Positions 36,410 to 46,400 are shown, numbered from the stretch's first letter. The stretch is DNA of 64,000 nt from Gemmataceae bacterium (GCA_022842245.1 JALHPZ010000021.1:45262-109261); one strand, 5' to 3'. The notes: a model not told the origin generated them from the sequence alone. Made by a program: numbers and translations.

Positions 36410-37019
36410 TGGTGGCCAGGACCTCTTCGTGCACGAACCGGTTGAACTTCGGCGAGAACGACGCCTGCCGCAACTCCCAGTGCGTCCGCACGTACTTGAG
36501 CGCGAAGGCCGCGCGCATCGACCCGAGCATCGACTGCCAGTAGTCCTCCGGCACCGTGTCGATCACGGAGAGCACGCGGGATTCGTAGAGGAGGAACGCC
36601 TCTTCGTACAAGTTGACAATGCAGTTCGCGAGGAAGCGATGCGGGTGCGTGGGGCCTTCGGGGTTCGTCGGATCGTCCTCCGCGGCCGTGTACTCCTCGC
36701 GCTTCATCCGCTCGAAGAGGTGCGGGTGGTCGGCCAGCTTGAGCAGCACGCCCTGGAAGCGGCCGTAGATCTGGCTATAGGCTCCGGCCCGGAGCGAGGT
36801 GAGGACGGCGAAGGTGCTGACGAAGCCGCCGGAGAGGATGACGAGCGTGGCGACGCGCAGGGCGATGTCGGCGAAGTCGTACCAGTCGCGGACCTTGGCG
36901 GGTACCGGCGTGGCGGGTGGAGGTGCCTCGGCTCCGCCTTGCGCGTAGACGACGCCGACGGCCAAGCCCAAAGCCGACGCCACGACCAGGAGCAACACCA
37001 GGGCGATCTTGCGTTCCAT
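36363..37019 (-). CDS. Hypothetical membrane protein (218 aa)
   Basis: It begins with a hydrophobic helix (IALVLLLVVASALGLAVGVVYA), which may be a signal anchor. A Pro-rich linker and a second helix (IALRVATLVILSGGFVSTFAVL) follow, then a cytoplasmic helical domain (IYGRFQGVLLKLADHPHLFE, FLANCIVNLYEEAFLLYES). No family is recognised. The last 47 bases run antisense to the end of the DUF1501 gene, so one stop codon or the other lies in the partner's coding region. It is two bases downstream of the small gene at 37022-37315, forming an operon. Confidence 0.7.
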   Translation of the reverse strand: MERKIALVLLLVVASALGLAVGVVYAQGGAEAPPPATPVPAKVRDWYDFADIALRVATLVILSGGFVSTFAVLTSLRAGAYSQIYGRFQGVLLKLADHPHLFERMKREEYTAAEDDPTNPEGPTHPHRFLANCIVNLYEEAFLLYESRVLSVIDTVPEDYWQSMLGSMRAAFALKYVRTHWELRQASFSPKFNRFVHEEVLATINSPTLQSAIPTAPA

Positions 37020-37021
37020 GA

Positions 37022-37315
37022 CTACTTGGACAGGTCCGGTACGACGAAGTTCGGGTTCGCCGGCGGATCCTTGCGCAGCAGGTCCACCGGCACCTTGACT
37101 TCGCCTGCGAGCACCTTCGCGGGGTCGTCGATCTTCATCGCCGGCAGCTTCTCGGGAATCGTGAGGCCGGTCGGCACGATGAGATTGTCCACGATCGCGG
37201 TGGGAGACGGAGCCGGTGCCGCGACGGCCGGCGCGGCCGGCTTCGACAGAGTGCCCGCGAAATACGCTCCACCGACGGCGGCGAGCACCAGAACGACAAT
37301 CAGGGCCTTGCGCAT
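37022..37315 (-). CDS. Small membrane-anchored protein (97 aa)
   Basis: A single N-terminal helix (ALIVVLVLAAVGGAYFAGTL) is followed by an Ala/Pro-rich segment and a short Lys/Asp/Pro-rich tail that should be periplasmic. No domain is recognised. A strong ribosome site (GGAGGTAACCC) precedes the ATG at 37315. Its stop lies two bases before the start of the next gene, so the two are probably made and used together. Confidence 0.65.
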   Translation of the reverse strand: MRKALIVVLVLAAVGGAYFAGTLSKPAAPAVAAPAPSPTAIVDNLIVPTGLTIPEKLPAMKIDDPAKVLAGEVKVPVDLLRKDPPANPNFVVPDLSK

Positions 37316-37517
37316 GGGTTACCTCCGAGGCCGCGGACTGTAACGGCTGCGAAGGATTCTGTCGAGGGGGAGTGGACCGCGCCGCGCGGCTGTGGTTCGG
37401 CGCTCTGGACGAGAGGTCGGTTTTCGGGTAATTTTCCCGTCGCCGGCCGGTCGATGGAGTAGAATGGCAGCGTCGAGCCGGTCGCCAGCTTAACGAATCC
37501 GCTAACGAGGTGTTCCC

Positions 37518-37553
37518 ATGACCGAATACATCATCGAATACATCATCGAGTGA
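37518..37553 (+). CDS. Candidate 11-residue micro-ORF with an internal repeat
   Basis: ATG at 37518 opens MTEYIIEYIIE and stops at TGA 37551-37553; the codons GAA TAC ATC ATC occur twice in a row. GAGGTG lies six to eleven bases before the ATG, a proper ribosome site. A strong intrinsic terminator follows 45 bases after the stop, so the pair looks like a complete tiny transcription unit. A TAGAAT hexamer at 37460-37465 may be a -10 box, without a clear -35. The peptide would be amphipathic. Alternatively it is a leader peptide or a chance frame in a small RNA. Confidence 0.4.
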   Translation: MTEYIIEYIIE

Positions 37554-37597
37554 AAGCCACCCCGGACGGGTCGGCTTCCCCGAATCGAATCCCACGC

Positions 37598-37624
37598 ACA
37601 CGAGCCGTGTTCGGCTCGTGTTTT
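37598..37624 (+). terminator. Intrinsic terminator
   Basis: A perfect 10-bp stem (ACACGAGCCG / CGGCTCGTGT at 37598-37607 and 37612-37621) with a four-base loop is followed by TTT, giving a run of four T overall. It ends rightward transcripts, including the candidate micro-ORF unit. The stop codon of the leftward gene begins exactly at 37624. Confidence 0.8.
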
Positions 37625-38847
37625 CATTCCCCGACCAATCGCTGGAATTCCGGCCGGTTCCTGATCGGATTCCATTCCCGCTGCTGGTCCATGCGCGCCA
37701 GGGACTTCAATCCCGGCCAGATCTGGATCGCCTGATCGAGTATCCGGATCGCCTTGGATTCCAGTTCGGCCTTGCGCGCGTCGTTGGCCGGGAGGTCGTT
37801 GGCCTCGGCCATGTGGAAGCAGGCGATGTTGTAACGGAAGTCGGCCTCGTCCTTCGCGGTGAGGCTGCTGGATCGGCGCATGGCTTCGATCGCCTCCTCG
37901 CAAATCCGGATACCCCGTTCGTACTCCTTTTTCTTGATCGCGAGGAGCACGCCGAGGAGCATGTTCGTCTTGCGGCGGTCCGGTTGGAGTTTGCGGGCGG
38001 CCTCCAGGAGACGAATGGCATCGTCCACCTCGTGAGGCGGCGCATCGGGCAGTTCGGCTTGAATGCCGGCAATCTCCGCGTTGATGATCGCGAACAATTC
38101 AAGGCCTTCAGTCTTCCGGGCCGTCTCGTCGAGTTTCTGCTGGTCCAGCCCCTTCGATTTCTGGTCCGCCTCGCGGAAGCGATGGCTGAGGATCAGCCGC
38201 ATGTAGAGGTAGCCGTAAAGGAAGCCGCAGACGGCGAAGAACAGCACGAGGCCGCAGGCGAACGCGCGGGCGCTCGGATCGCCCATGTCTTTGGCGATAT
38301 AGTCAGCGAGATCGACCATGTGGCCGGGGATCTTGCGGAGTTCCACAAGGCCGAGGCCGACGATGATTTTGGATAGCCAGTCGGAAATCTGTTCAAGGTT
38401 GGTGTTGATATCCAATCCGTAGCCATCGGTGCCGCGGGGGGCGGACTTGGATTTCGCGGGATCGCCTGCCTTCGTCGGGTCGATGGTTTCGGTTTCCCGT
38501 TCGACCGGTTCGCCCTGACGGATACGCGGCAGGCAGAACAGGAAGCCGGTCAGGGTGCCGAGTGCCAGCGTGCCAAGCGCCCAGATGAGCGGAATCAGGA
38601 CGCGGCTGGCATTCGCGAAGAAACCGTAGAACGCGATCCCTATGAACCCGGCGATGATGACGCGCGTCAGGATTCGGCGCCCTGGCCAGTCCTCGTCCAC
38701 CGGACGTATCTCGGATAGGGCCGGAGAGTCGGGTCGAGGCGCAGGGTCGGACGACGTCGCCTCGGTGCGGCGTGCGAACTTCGGCGGCTCCTCGCGAAAG
38801 CCCAGCACGTACCCGAGTCGAAGCCAGAAAGGGCGGAAATCAAACAT
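37624..38847 (-). CDS. Membrane protein with C-terminal TPR-like region
   Basis: A 407-residue protein. A disordered N-terminus of about 60 residues is followed by two close hydrophobic helices (ILTRVIIAGFIGIAFYGFFA, LIWALGTLALGTLTGFLFCL), then the segment NTNLEQISDWLSKIIVGLGLVE, which I have seen in several uncharacterised bacterial membrane proteins. A third helix (ACGLVLFFAVCGFLYGYLYM) and a C-terminal helical-repeat domain follow (AARKLQPDRRKTNMLLGVLL, DFRYNIACFHMAEA, IRILDQAIQIWPGL). The ATG at 38847 is preferred over a GTG 15 bases upstream. Function is unknown. Confidence 0.72.
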   Translation of the reverse strand: MFDFRPFWLRLGYVLGFREEPPKFARRTEATSSDPAPRPDSPALSEIRPVDEDWPGRRILTRVIIAGFIGIAFYGFFANASRVLIPLIWALGTLALGTLTGFLFCLPRIRQGEPVERETETIDPTKAGDPAKSKSAPRGTDGYGLDINTNLEQISDWLSKIIVGLGLVELRKIPGHMVDLADYIAKDMGDPSARAFACGLVLFFAVCGFLYGYLYMRLILSHRFREADQKSKGLDQQKLDETARKTEGLELFAIINAEIAGIQAELPDAPPHEVDDAIRLLEAARKLQPDRRKTNMLLGVLLAIKKKEYERGIRICEEAIEAMRRSSSLTAKDEADFRYNIACFHMAEANDLPANDARKAELESKAIRILDQAIQIWPGLKSLARMDQQREWNPIRNRPEFQRLVGE

Positions 38848-39070
38848 CGTTCCACCGGCCACGCGGGCGTCTTAAATTATCCAGTCAACCCATTTTATCA
38901 GATGGTAATGGCCAACGGATTCGACTGTCAAAGGAAAAGTCTCGTTTCGGCGTTGTCACTTCACCCAGCTTCCGCCCCTTGCCTTGCCGGAACGGATCGC
39001 CTAATCCAGTCGATGCCGGACGGCCCACCGAGTTGCACCCACGATCCGCCTCGCCGAGACCGTGCCCGCC

Positions 39071-39793
39071 ATGATCGTCGTTCAAGACCTTTTCAAATAT
39101 TACGGCGAATATCCCGCGGTCCGCGGCATCTCCTTCGAGGTGCCCAAAGGCCGGGTCGTCGGATTCCTCGGACCGAACGGGGCCGGGAAGTCGACCACCA
39201 TGCGCATCCTCGCCGGCTTTCTCACGGCCACGTCCGGCAAGGCCAGCATCGACGGCCGCGATGTGTTCTGGGACCCGATCGAAGCCCGCCGCCGCATCGG
39301 ATACATGCCGGAAAGCTGCCCGCTTTACGGCGACATGCGCGTCACCGAATATCTCAAGTTCCGCGCCGGGCTGAAGGGCCTGGGATGGAGTACCCGGCGC
39401 AAGCGACTCGAATATGTTCTCGAACGTTGCTGGCTAAAGGATGTGAAGTCCCAGCTCGTCGGCACACTCTCGAAGGGTTACCGCCAGCGCGTCGGTCTTG
39501 CCGACGCGCTGCTCGCCGACCCGCCGGTGCTGATCCTCGACGAACCGACCGCCGGCCTCGACCCGACGCAGATTCGCGAGACTCGCAAGCTGATTCGCGA
39601 ACTCGGCCAGCAGCACACCATGCTGCTGAGCACGCACATCCTCTCCGAGGTGGAGGCCGCGTGCGATTCGGTCATCATCATTTACCAAGGGCAGGTCGTG
39701 GCTGACGGATCACTGGCCGCGGTCCGCGAGCGCTACGGCAACCAGAACCTTGAAGACATCTTCATCCGCCTGACCGGCCAGGAGGGGATTTGA
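39071..39793 (+). CDS. ABC transporter ATP-binding protein, GldA-like
   Basis: A 240-residue ATPase with Walker A GPNGAGKST (about 36-44), a Q-loop-like region, the signature LSKGYRQRVGLADALL, Walker B PVLILDEPTAGLDPTQ and the switch His in LLSTHILSEVEA. The shape and neighbours (permease, GldG-like, DUF4340) match the GldA/GldF/GldG arrangement known from gliding bacteria and widely found as an uncharacterised exporter in planctomycetes. It starts at ATG 39071 rather than a GTG nine bases upstream. A hairpin element separates it from the permease gene. Confidence 0.88.
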   Translation: MIVVQDLFKYYGEYPAVRGISFEVPKGRVVGFLGPNGAGKSTTMRILAGFLTATSGKASIDGRDVFWDPIEARRRIGYMPESCPLYGDMRVTEYLKFRAGLKGLGWSTRRKRLEYVLERCWLKDVKSQLVGTLSKGYRQRVGLADALLADPPVLILDEPTAGLDPTQIRETRKLIRELGQQHTMLLSTHILSEVEAACDSVIIIYQGQVVADGSLAAVRERYGNQNLEDIFIRLTGQEGI

Positions 39794-39880
39794 GAAATGC
39801 GGAGTGCGGAGTGCGGAATGCGAATTGAAGACCGCTTGTTTGGTTGCCAATCCGAGTTCCGAGTTCCGAATTCCGAATTC
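39793..39880. repeat. Tandem-unit hairpin between ABC ATPase and permease genes
   Basis: The left side repeats GCGGAGT/GCGGAAT units (39799-39826). The right side repeats GAGTTCC/GAATTCC units (about 39853-39880). The two sides are imperfect reverse complements of each other, so a long stem with several registers is possible. It starts right at the stop of the ATPase gene and ends nine bases before the permease ATG, leaving no ribosome site. Confidence 0.6.
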
Positions 39881-39888
39881 CCAACGCC

Positions 39889-40650
39889 ATGAGACCCACA
39901 CTGAGCTTAATTCAACGCGAATTCACGGCGTACTTCTTCTCGCCGATCGGGTTTGTCACGCTCGCGGTGTTCCTGCTTGTGACCGGGCGGTTGTTCGGCC
40001 TCGCGCTCGGCCTGCTGACGGAGCCGGGACCGCGCGGGACCGAATTCCCGATGCAGACGCTCCTCGGCGACGAGAAGTTCTGGCTCGTCTTCCTGTTCAT
40101 TCCCCCGCTGCTCACGATGCGACTGCTCGCGGAGGAGCGCGGCACCGGTACGCTCGAAAGCCTCATGACCGCACCGATCCGCGATTGGCAGGTCGTGGCG
40201 GGCAAGTATCTCGCGTGCCTGCTCTTCTACGTGGTCTTGTGGCTGCCAACGCTCGCGTATCTACCGGTGTTGCTGGATCTCGACGCGAACTGGAAGCCGC
40301 GCATCGACCCGTGGCCGGTGGTGACGTCATACGTCGGCGCGTTCTTCGCAGGTGCGATGTTCCTGGCGATTGGTCTCTACGTCTCGAGTCTGGTGAAGAG
40401 CCAGCTCGTGGCGGCGATGATCGCGATGATTCTGAGCCTGGTGTTCGTAGTGGCTGCGTTCTGGCGGCCGGAGTACGACGCGGGATCGCTGACCACGCGG
40501 ATCGTCTATTTCCTGAGTGTCCCGGAACATTTCCGCCGGGACTTTACCCGCGGCATCGTCGACACGCGGCACCTGACGCTCTACGGCTCGATCACACTGC
40601 TCTGCCTGTTCCTGACAGTGCGGAGTTTGGAAGCGAGACGATTGCGATAA
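39889..40650 (+). CDS. ABC-2 type permease, GldF-like
   Basis: A 253-residue membrane protein with six hydrophobic helices. The N-terminal LSLIQREFTAYFFSPIGFVTL is the typical start of GldF-like permeases, and RLLAEERGTGTLESLMTAPI, then VVAGKYLACLLFYVVLWLP is the ABC-2 signature. It works with the ATPase just upstream. The start at 39889 is chosen because the homologous region begins there; the upstream extension is repeat sequence. No ribosome site is visible. Confidence 0.85.
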   Translation: MRPTLSLIQREFTAYFFSPIGFVTLAVFLLVTGRLFGLALGLLTEPGPRGTEFPMQTLLGDEKFWLVFLFIPPLLTMRLLAEERGTGTLESLMTAPIRDWQVVAGKYLACLLFYVVLWLPTLAYLPVLLDLDANWKPRIDPWPVVTSYVGAFFAGAMFLAIGLYVSSLVKSQLVAAMIAMILSLVFVVAAFWRPEYDAGSLTTRIVYFLSVPEHFRRDFTRGIVDTRHLTLYGSITLLCLFLTVRSLEARRLR

Positions 40651-40737
40651 CCATTTTGCATTTTCAATTCCTCATTTTGCATTGGTTCGAAAACGGTTTC
40701 CTCGTTCGGACCAATGAAAAATGAAAAATGCAAATGA
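40651..40737. repeat. A/T-rich imperfect hairpin between permease and GldG-like genes
   Basis: The left arm (about 40652-40689) carries CATTTTGCATT units. The right arm (about 40706-40737) is its imperfect reverse complement, with CCAATGAAAAATGAAAAATG. It begins at the permease stop and ends about ten bases before the start of the next gene. Confidence 0.6.
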
Positions 40738-40748
40738 TGAGGGACACG

Positions 40749-43337
40749 ATGGCTGACGCACGACAGCGCACGACGCTCGGCAACCTGTTCCGCTTCACGA
40801 TCCGCGCCCTCGGCCTCACGGGCTTGCTCGCGGCCGCGATCGGTGGCGTGCTGCTCGCCACGGAATCGCCGAATCTCGGTCCCGTCGAGTCCGTCGGCGC
40901 GGGTGCGACGGCGGTTCGGAATCAGTATCAGACCGCCTTCTCCGGCGGATTTGGCGAGGGGGCGAAGTTCGCGAGTTGGATCCTTGGCGCCGGCGCCGTG
41001 GCCGTGCTGCTGTGGGGCGCGGTCGAATTGCTTGGCGCGCTCATGCTCGTCACGGGTCGCCGTACCGCGGTGGGTGCGAACGGTTGGCTGCAGACCGGTC
41101 TCGCCGTCGCCCTCGTGCTCATCGTGAATTTCTGGTCGTTCTCGCACTTCCAACGTTACGACTGCACGCGGGACAAGCAATTCACGTTGCCGCATGATGT
41201 CCGCGACGAACTCCGAGCGATCACGCGACCCACGGACGTGATCGTTCTCAAGCAACGCAAGACCGACGCCGTCAACAATTCGACCGACGACAGCCTCGTA
41301 TCGGCCGCCGACCGAAAGGTGACCGAGAAGGTCCGCGACCTCGTCGACCTCTTCCGCGAGATCGGCCCGCAGTTCCGCGTCACGGTCCTCGATACCACGG
41401 ACGAGAGCTACCTCGACCAGCTCGACGAGCTGACGAAGGAGTCCCCGAACCTCCGCGCCGCGCTCGAGTCCGCCCCGGAGAACAGCATCTTCTTTCACGC
41501 CGACGGCAAGGTTCAGCGATTGAGCTTTGGAGAGTTTCTGCTGCTCGACAAGACCGCCTCGCAGGAGATCGTGAAGCGTGCCGACGGGACGACGCAAGCC
41601 AAGAACAAGAATCTCGTGCTGATCCCGCAGGGGATCCGCCCGTTCGCCGATCGCGTCTTCAAGCTCGGCGAAAAGAAACCGAAAGTCGGCCTGCTTATCA
41701 TCCACCCGTTCTTCGCGTCGCAATCCGCCGGCGACGAGGAGGCGGATCGTTACACGAGCGGCGGTCTGCGGCGGATGCTCGAGCGCAACGGCTTCGAGAT
41801 CGTGGACGTGTTCACGCGGCGCGGCCTCGGGCGCGGCGCGGGCACCGCGGCCGGCGACACCTTCGCGGAAAACGAACTGACCGCGCTCGAGAACGCTTAC
41901 GCCGTTCTGAGCGCGCGTCAGCCGCGCCTCGAATTGCAGCTGATGGCGTTCACGAAATCCAAGGAAACCGTCGACAAGGAACCGCTGAACCAGATCGCCC
42001 GGAAGTTGGAGTTCGTGAAGTTCAACCAGGAATTCGAGACGGAAGACGATCGCAAGGCCGCCTCCGAGTTCCTGGTCGAGGCAATCAAGGGAACGCAGGA
42101 TCGTCTGAAGGCGAATCAGGAGGAGTTGGACAAGATTCGCCCGAAGTATTTCGACGCGATGAAGAACGAGCGGGCCGTGGAATCGCGGCGGACGACGGAT
42201 GTGAAACGGAAACTCGCGCAGGCCATCGCCGACTGCGACGTGCTGATCGTGCCGCGGCAGACGACGCCGAACCTCGTCGCCGGCGACTACCTGCCGAATC
42301 TGATCTACGCGCTGACCGAGGAACAGGCGGATGTCGTGAAGGATTTTCTGAAGGCCGGCAAGCCGGTGCTCGGTCTGTTCGGCGCGGTCAATCCCGCGGA
42401 CACGCGGCCGATTCCCGGCTTCCCCGAAGATGCCCTCGAGGGTGTCTTCAAGCGGCTCGGTTTCGAGTTCAGCAACCTGACCGTTATGTTCGATGCCGAA
42501 ACGCGCGCCATGATCGAGCAAAGCGGGGAAACGCTCCGTGCGGGAGGAACGGTGACGGTACCGCCCGTGACATTTGATATTCCTGGGAAGAACAAGGCGC
42601 CCAACCCGATCGCGGCGGCCATGCTGGTATCGGGTCGCACATCGGAGGCGCAGGCGCAACTGCGGCGGAACTGGTTCCGGCCGATCTATCTCAATTCTCA
42701 AGTGGCGGCGCGGCAGAAGTTCACGGCGACGATCGCGGAAAGTTCGAAGGACGCGTGGGGCGAGGACAAGCCGGTTCCCGAAGGGGACTATGTGCCGGAA
42801 TATTCACCGCCCAAGCCGGACGATCCGAAGCGCGGCACGCGCGACGAGGAGCGCAAGGGACCGTTCCCGGTCGGTGCCGCGATCGAGCGCACCGTGCCGG
42901 CGGAGTGGTTCCTCAACAAGGACACCGCCCAGAAGGCCACGGAGCAAGCCGCGGCCACAGTCGGGGCCGCGATCGGCAGTTGGGGCGGCCTCTCGCCGCT
43001 CGTCGTGGAACCGGAGTTGTACGCGAACGTCGTGAAGCCCGAAGACCGCCCGAAGACCCCGAGCGTGCGCGTGGCGGTCTTTGGCCACGGCGGCCTCATC
43101 GCGGGTCGAACGCTCGATCCGGCCCACGAGAAGCTCATCGTCCACACGCTCAACTGGCAGCTCAAACGCGAGGATCGTCTGCCGAAGGATCTGCCGGCCG
43201 AAAAGAAATGGCAGTACCCGCGCGTCACGTTGGATGAAAAGCAAACGTTGTACTGGAGGCTCGGGACCGCCATCGGGCTGCCGATGCTATGCGCCTACCT
43301 CGGCGTGCTGATGCTGATGATGCGGAAAGTCAGATAG
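40749..43337 (+). CDS. GldG-like ABC-associated membrane protein
   Basis: An 862-residue protein. Two or three N-terminal helices (IRALGLTGLLAAAIGGVLLA, ASWILGAGAVAVLLWGAVEL, TGLAVALVLIVNFWSFSH) precede a large periplasmic region. The family's hallmark regions are RYDCTRDKQFTLPHDVRDEL, KVRDLVDLFREIGPQFRVTV and SYTSGG-like segments. A C-terminal helix (GTAIGLPMLCAYLGVLMLMM) closes the protein. A coiled-coil-prone charged stretch lies near 440-500. GldG-like proteins are partners of GldA/GldF transporters; the substrate is not known. GAGGGA before ATG 40749 fixes the start. Confidence 0.82.
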   Translation: MADARQRTTLGNLFRFTIRALGLTGLLAAAIGGVLLATESPNLGPVESVGAGATAVRNQYQTAFSGGFGEGAKFASWILGAGAVAVLLWGAVELLGALMLVTGRRTAVGANGWLQTGLAVALVLIVNFWSFSHFQRYDCTRDKQFTLPHDVRDELRAITRPTDVIVLKQRKTDAVNNSTDDSLVSAADRKVTEKVRDLVDLFREIGPQFRVTVLDTTDESYLDQLDELTKESPNLRAALESAPENSIFFHADGKVQRLSFGEFLLLDKTASQEIVKRADGTTQAKNKNLVLIPQGIRPFADRVFKLGEKKPKVGLLIIHPFFASQSAGDEEADRYTSGGLRRMLERNGFEIVDVFTRRGLGRGAGTAAGDTFAENELTALENAYAVLSARQPRLELQLMAFTKSKETVDKEPLNQIARKLEFVKFNQEFETEDDRKAASEFLVEAIKGTQDRLKANQEELDKIRPKYFDAMKNERAVESRRTTDVKRKLAQAIADCDVLIVPRQTTPNLVAGDYLPNLIYALTEEQADVVKDFLKAGKPVLGLFGAVNPADTRPIPGFPEDALEGVFKRLGFEFSNLTVMFDAETRAMIEQSGETLRAGGTVTVPPVTFDIPGKNKAPNPIAAAMLVSGRTSEAQAQLRRNWFRPIYLNSQVAARQKFTATIAESSKDAWGEDKPVPEGDYVPEYSPPKPDDPKRGTRDEERKGPFPVGAAIERTVPAEWFLNKDTAQKATEQAAATVGAAIGSWGGLSPLVVEPELYANVVKPEDRPKTPSVRVAVFGHGGLIAGRTLDPAHEKLIVHTLNWQLKREDRLPKDLPAEKKWQYPRVTLDEKQTLYWRLGTAIGLPMLCAYLGVLMLMMRKVR

Positions 43338-43350
43338 GATCAACACCGAC

Positions 43351-43439
43351 TCACCGCGCCAGAACGCGGAGGACGCAGAGAGAAGTATCGATCACGATCG
43401 GATTCGTTGTCTCTGCGATCTCCGCGTCCTCCGCGGTGA
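43351..43439. repeat. Imperfect CCGCGGAGGACGC-type hairpin between GldG-like and DUF4340 genes
   Basis: The left arm (43351-43384) and right arm (about 43408-43439) are imperfect reverse complements (ACGCGGAGGACGCAGAGA against TCTCTGCGATCTCCGCGTCC). It starts 14 bases after the GldG-like stop and ends about 25 bases before the next ATG. Confidence 0.7.
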
Positions 43440-43463
43440 AAAACTCTTCAACCGAAAATTGCC

Positions 43464-46400
43464 ATGCGCTGGTTCACAACGATACTCCTCGCCGTTCTCG
43501 TCGCCGGGTCCGCCTTCTGGGTCTGGAAGGGCGACGCCCTCGCGCCCTCCCTGGGCGTCGGCACGCCGGTCGCACCGGCATCCCCGGCCGTCGAAGCCCT
43601 CGCGCCGCTCAATCCCGCCGACGTGCGGACCGTGTCCCTTACGATCGACAAGGACACGCTCGCGCTGGTGCGCGGAGCCGATGGTGTTTGGACTCAACCC
43701 GGCAACTGGCCCGTCCGCCAGAGCGAAGCCGAAGCGCTCGTTGCCGCGCTGGCCAATCTGAAATCCCGCTTCCAACCGGTCGCGCCCGAAGCCGACCTGA
43801 AGCCCTATGGCCTCGACGCGACTCAGAAGCCGATCGTCGCGAAGTTGGGCACTGGCGCCCGAACCGTGACGCTGACCCTCGGCCGGCCGGAGGCGAAACC
43901 CGACGAACCCGAATACGCCCGGCCGACGTGGGTAAAGGTCGACGACCACGCGGACCTCCTTCGCTTCGATTCGGACCTGATGCAGGTCGTCGCCCGCAAG
44001 CCGGAGGAATACCGCCGCAAGCAACTCTTCCCGGAGTTCGAGCGCGTGAAGCTCACGGGCGGAGAATCCCTCGCGCCGAACCAGACGCCGCCGCCGGGAG
44101 GCCGCTGGGCCGTCGCGAGCAACGATATCGTGGCGGTGAAGCTGGAGACGGCCGATGCCGGCGTGGCCATCAAGCGTGTGGCGCCGAACCCGCAGCCGAA
44201 GCCAGAGCGCGACTCCACGGGCGAACCGGCGCTGACCGCGAACAAGCTCGCGACGGTCTGGGAACTGGAATCGATCGGTGTCGGCCAGGCGAACAAGACC
44301 TACACGGCCATTCGCGATCGGCTCGACCCGGCGAAGCTCCGCGGCATCCTCACGGCGATCCCCGAAATCTGGGTCGAGCAGTTCCTGCCCGCGAAGCCCT
44401 CTGCCGAGACCGGCCTGGACAAGCCCGAACGCGTCCTCGTCGTCACGCGCAAGGCCGGCCCGACGACACTGCGGGTCGGCAAAGTGTCGCGCACGATCGT
44501 GAAGCCGGGCACGCCCCCGCCGCCGGCCCAGCCGTTCGCCCCGCCGCCGCCTCCGCCGCAGCCCACCATCGAGACCTATCACTTTGCGAGCATCGACGGA
44601 CTCGACTTGCTCTTCGAAGTGAAGGCCGACAAGTTCGCCGACCTCTTCCCGAAGGCCGACGACCTGCGGGATGCCCAGCTCGCCCGCTTCGAGACCGACG
44701 ATGTGCAGAAGGTCGAGATCGCGCTCAAGGGCCAGACGCCGGTGACGCTGACGAAGCGAAAGGGCAATAAGAACGCCGAGAAGGAGGACGACAAGCAGGA
44801 CCGTTGGTACGTCGGCGACATCCTGGCCGAGTCGACGAAGGCGACGGAACTGATCGACGCCCTCGCAAAGCTCGAGGCGAAGAACCCGGCCGGCATGGCC
44901 GACCCGCTGATCGTCGCGCAGCCGATGGGCGAGAAGAACGTCGTGGACAACCCGTCGCCGATGGCGCTCGCCTCGATGGGGATCGACGGCACGAGCGCGA
45001 TCACTCTGACAATTCAGGATAAGGCCCCGGAAGGCCAGACGCCGCCGGCCCCGCAGACGGTGAAGTACCTGATCGGCAAGCACGACGTCGACAAGAAGAA
45101 GCTCAACGTGCAAGTGGCCGGCTGGCCGCGCGCCAACGTCGTCGCCGACGACGCCAAGAAGCTGATCGACCGTCCGGCCCTCGCCTATCGCGGCCGTCGG
45201 CTCTTCGACACCGCCGAACTCAAGCTCGCCGGCCTGACCGTGACAAAGGGCGCCGATGTCTTCGCCCTGACGAAAGCCGACACGAAGTGGAAGCTGACGA
45301 AGCCGCTGACCATCGACGCCGACGACGCGAAGGCGAACCAACTCACCGGCGACCTGACGCGCCTCGAAGCCACGGAGTACGTCGACGACGCGCCGAAGCC
45401 CGAAGACCTCGACAAAAAGTATGGTCTGGCAAAGCCGACGATGACTGTTGAACTCGCCTTCGGCACCAAGACCGAGAAGATCGAAATCGGTTCGTCGCCG
45501 GAGTTCAAGCCCGAATACTACGCCCGTCGAAACGGTACCGGCTCCATTTTCACCGTGCCGAAGGCGACCATCGACTCGCTCAAGGACGGCGCCTTGGCGT
45601 TCCTGCCGCTCCAACTCTGGAGCGTGCCGGCGGACAAGGTAACGGCGATCGAGATCGCGCGGAACGAGGGAAAGGAAACGTACAAGCTTGCCGGCGAGGG
45701 TGCGAACTGGAAGATTTCCGGCCCGTTCGACGCCCCCGCGCCGTTCCTCGCGGCGAACGCGGCGGCCTCCGCCGTGGCGAGCCTGCGGGCCGAGAAATAC
45801 GACGCCGCGACAGTCGATCCCGCCAAGCACGGGCTCGACAAGCCGGCGATCAAGCTCGTCGTTTCCTACAAGGAGCCGAAGGCCGACGACCCGAAGATCG
45901 AAACGCCGGTGACGCGGACGCTCCTGATCGGCAAGGCGACCGATGCGCCGAATACCCGCTACGCCAGGCTCGCCGACGGGCCGAACACCGCCGTCTTCAC
46001 GGTGAACGATGCCTTCCTGAAGGACGTGGACAAGCCCGCGCTCGACCTGCTCGACAAGACGGTGCTGAACCAGAAGCCAGATGCACTCGTGAAGGTGCAG
46101 ATCGTCGGGCCGAAAGCGGACGAGAACGTGACGCTCGCGAAGGACGCGATGGGCGCGTGGAAGGCCGAAGGCGCGACCTTCGCGCCGGACAAGCCGACGG
46201 TCGATCAACTCCTCGGCTTCCTCGCCCGCCCGGCGGTCCGCGAGATCGTCGCCTACGGCCCGGCCGTGAAGTGGGGCGACTTCGGCTTGGACAAGCCGGA
46301 GTACACGATCACCGGAACCTTCACCGCCGACGGCAAGACCGAGACGCACGCGGTGAAGCTCGGCAAACCCAACGGGACCAGCCGCTACGCCCGCGTCGAC

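Noticed and set aside
37551..37553. TGA of the micro-ORF as a selenocysteine codon, given the tRNA-Sec gene in the window
   Set aside because: The frame beyond it has no conserved character and the following hairpin is a terminator with a T-run, not a bacterial SECIS placed directly after the codon.
39793..39880. Tandem GCGGAGT units considered as a CRISPR-like or tandem-repeat array
   Set aside because: Units are only about seven to eight bases, without spacers, and the two sides are reverse complements, so it is a hairpin element.
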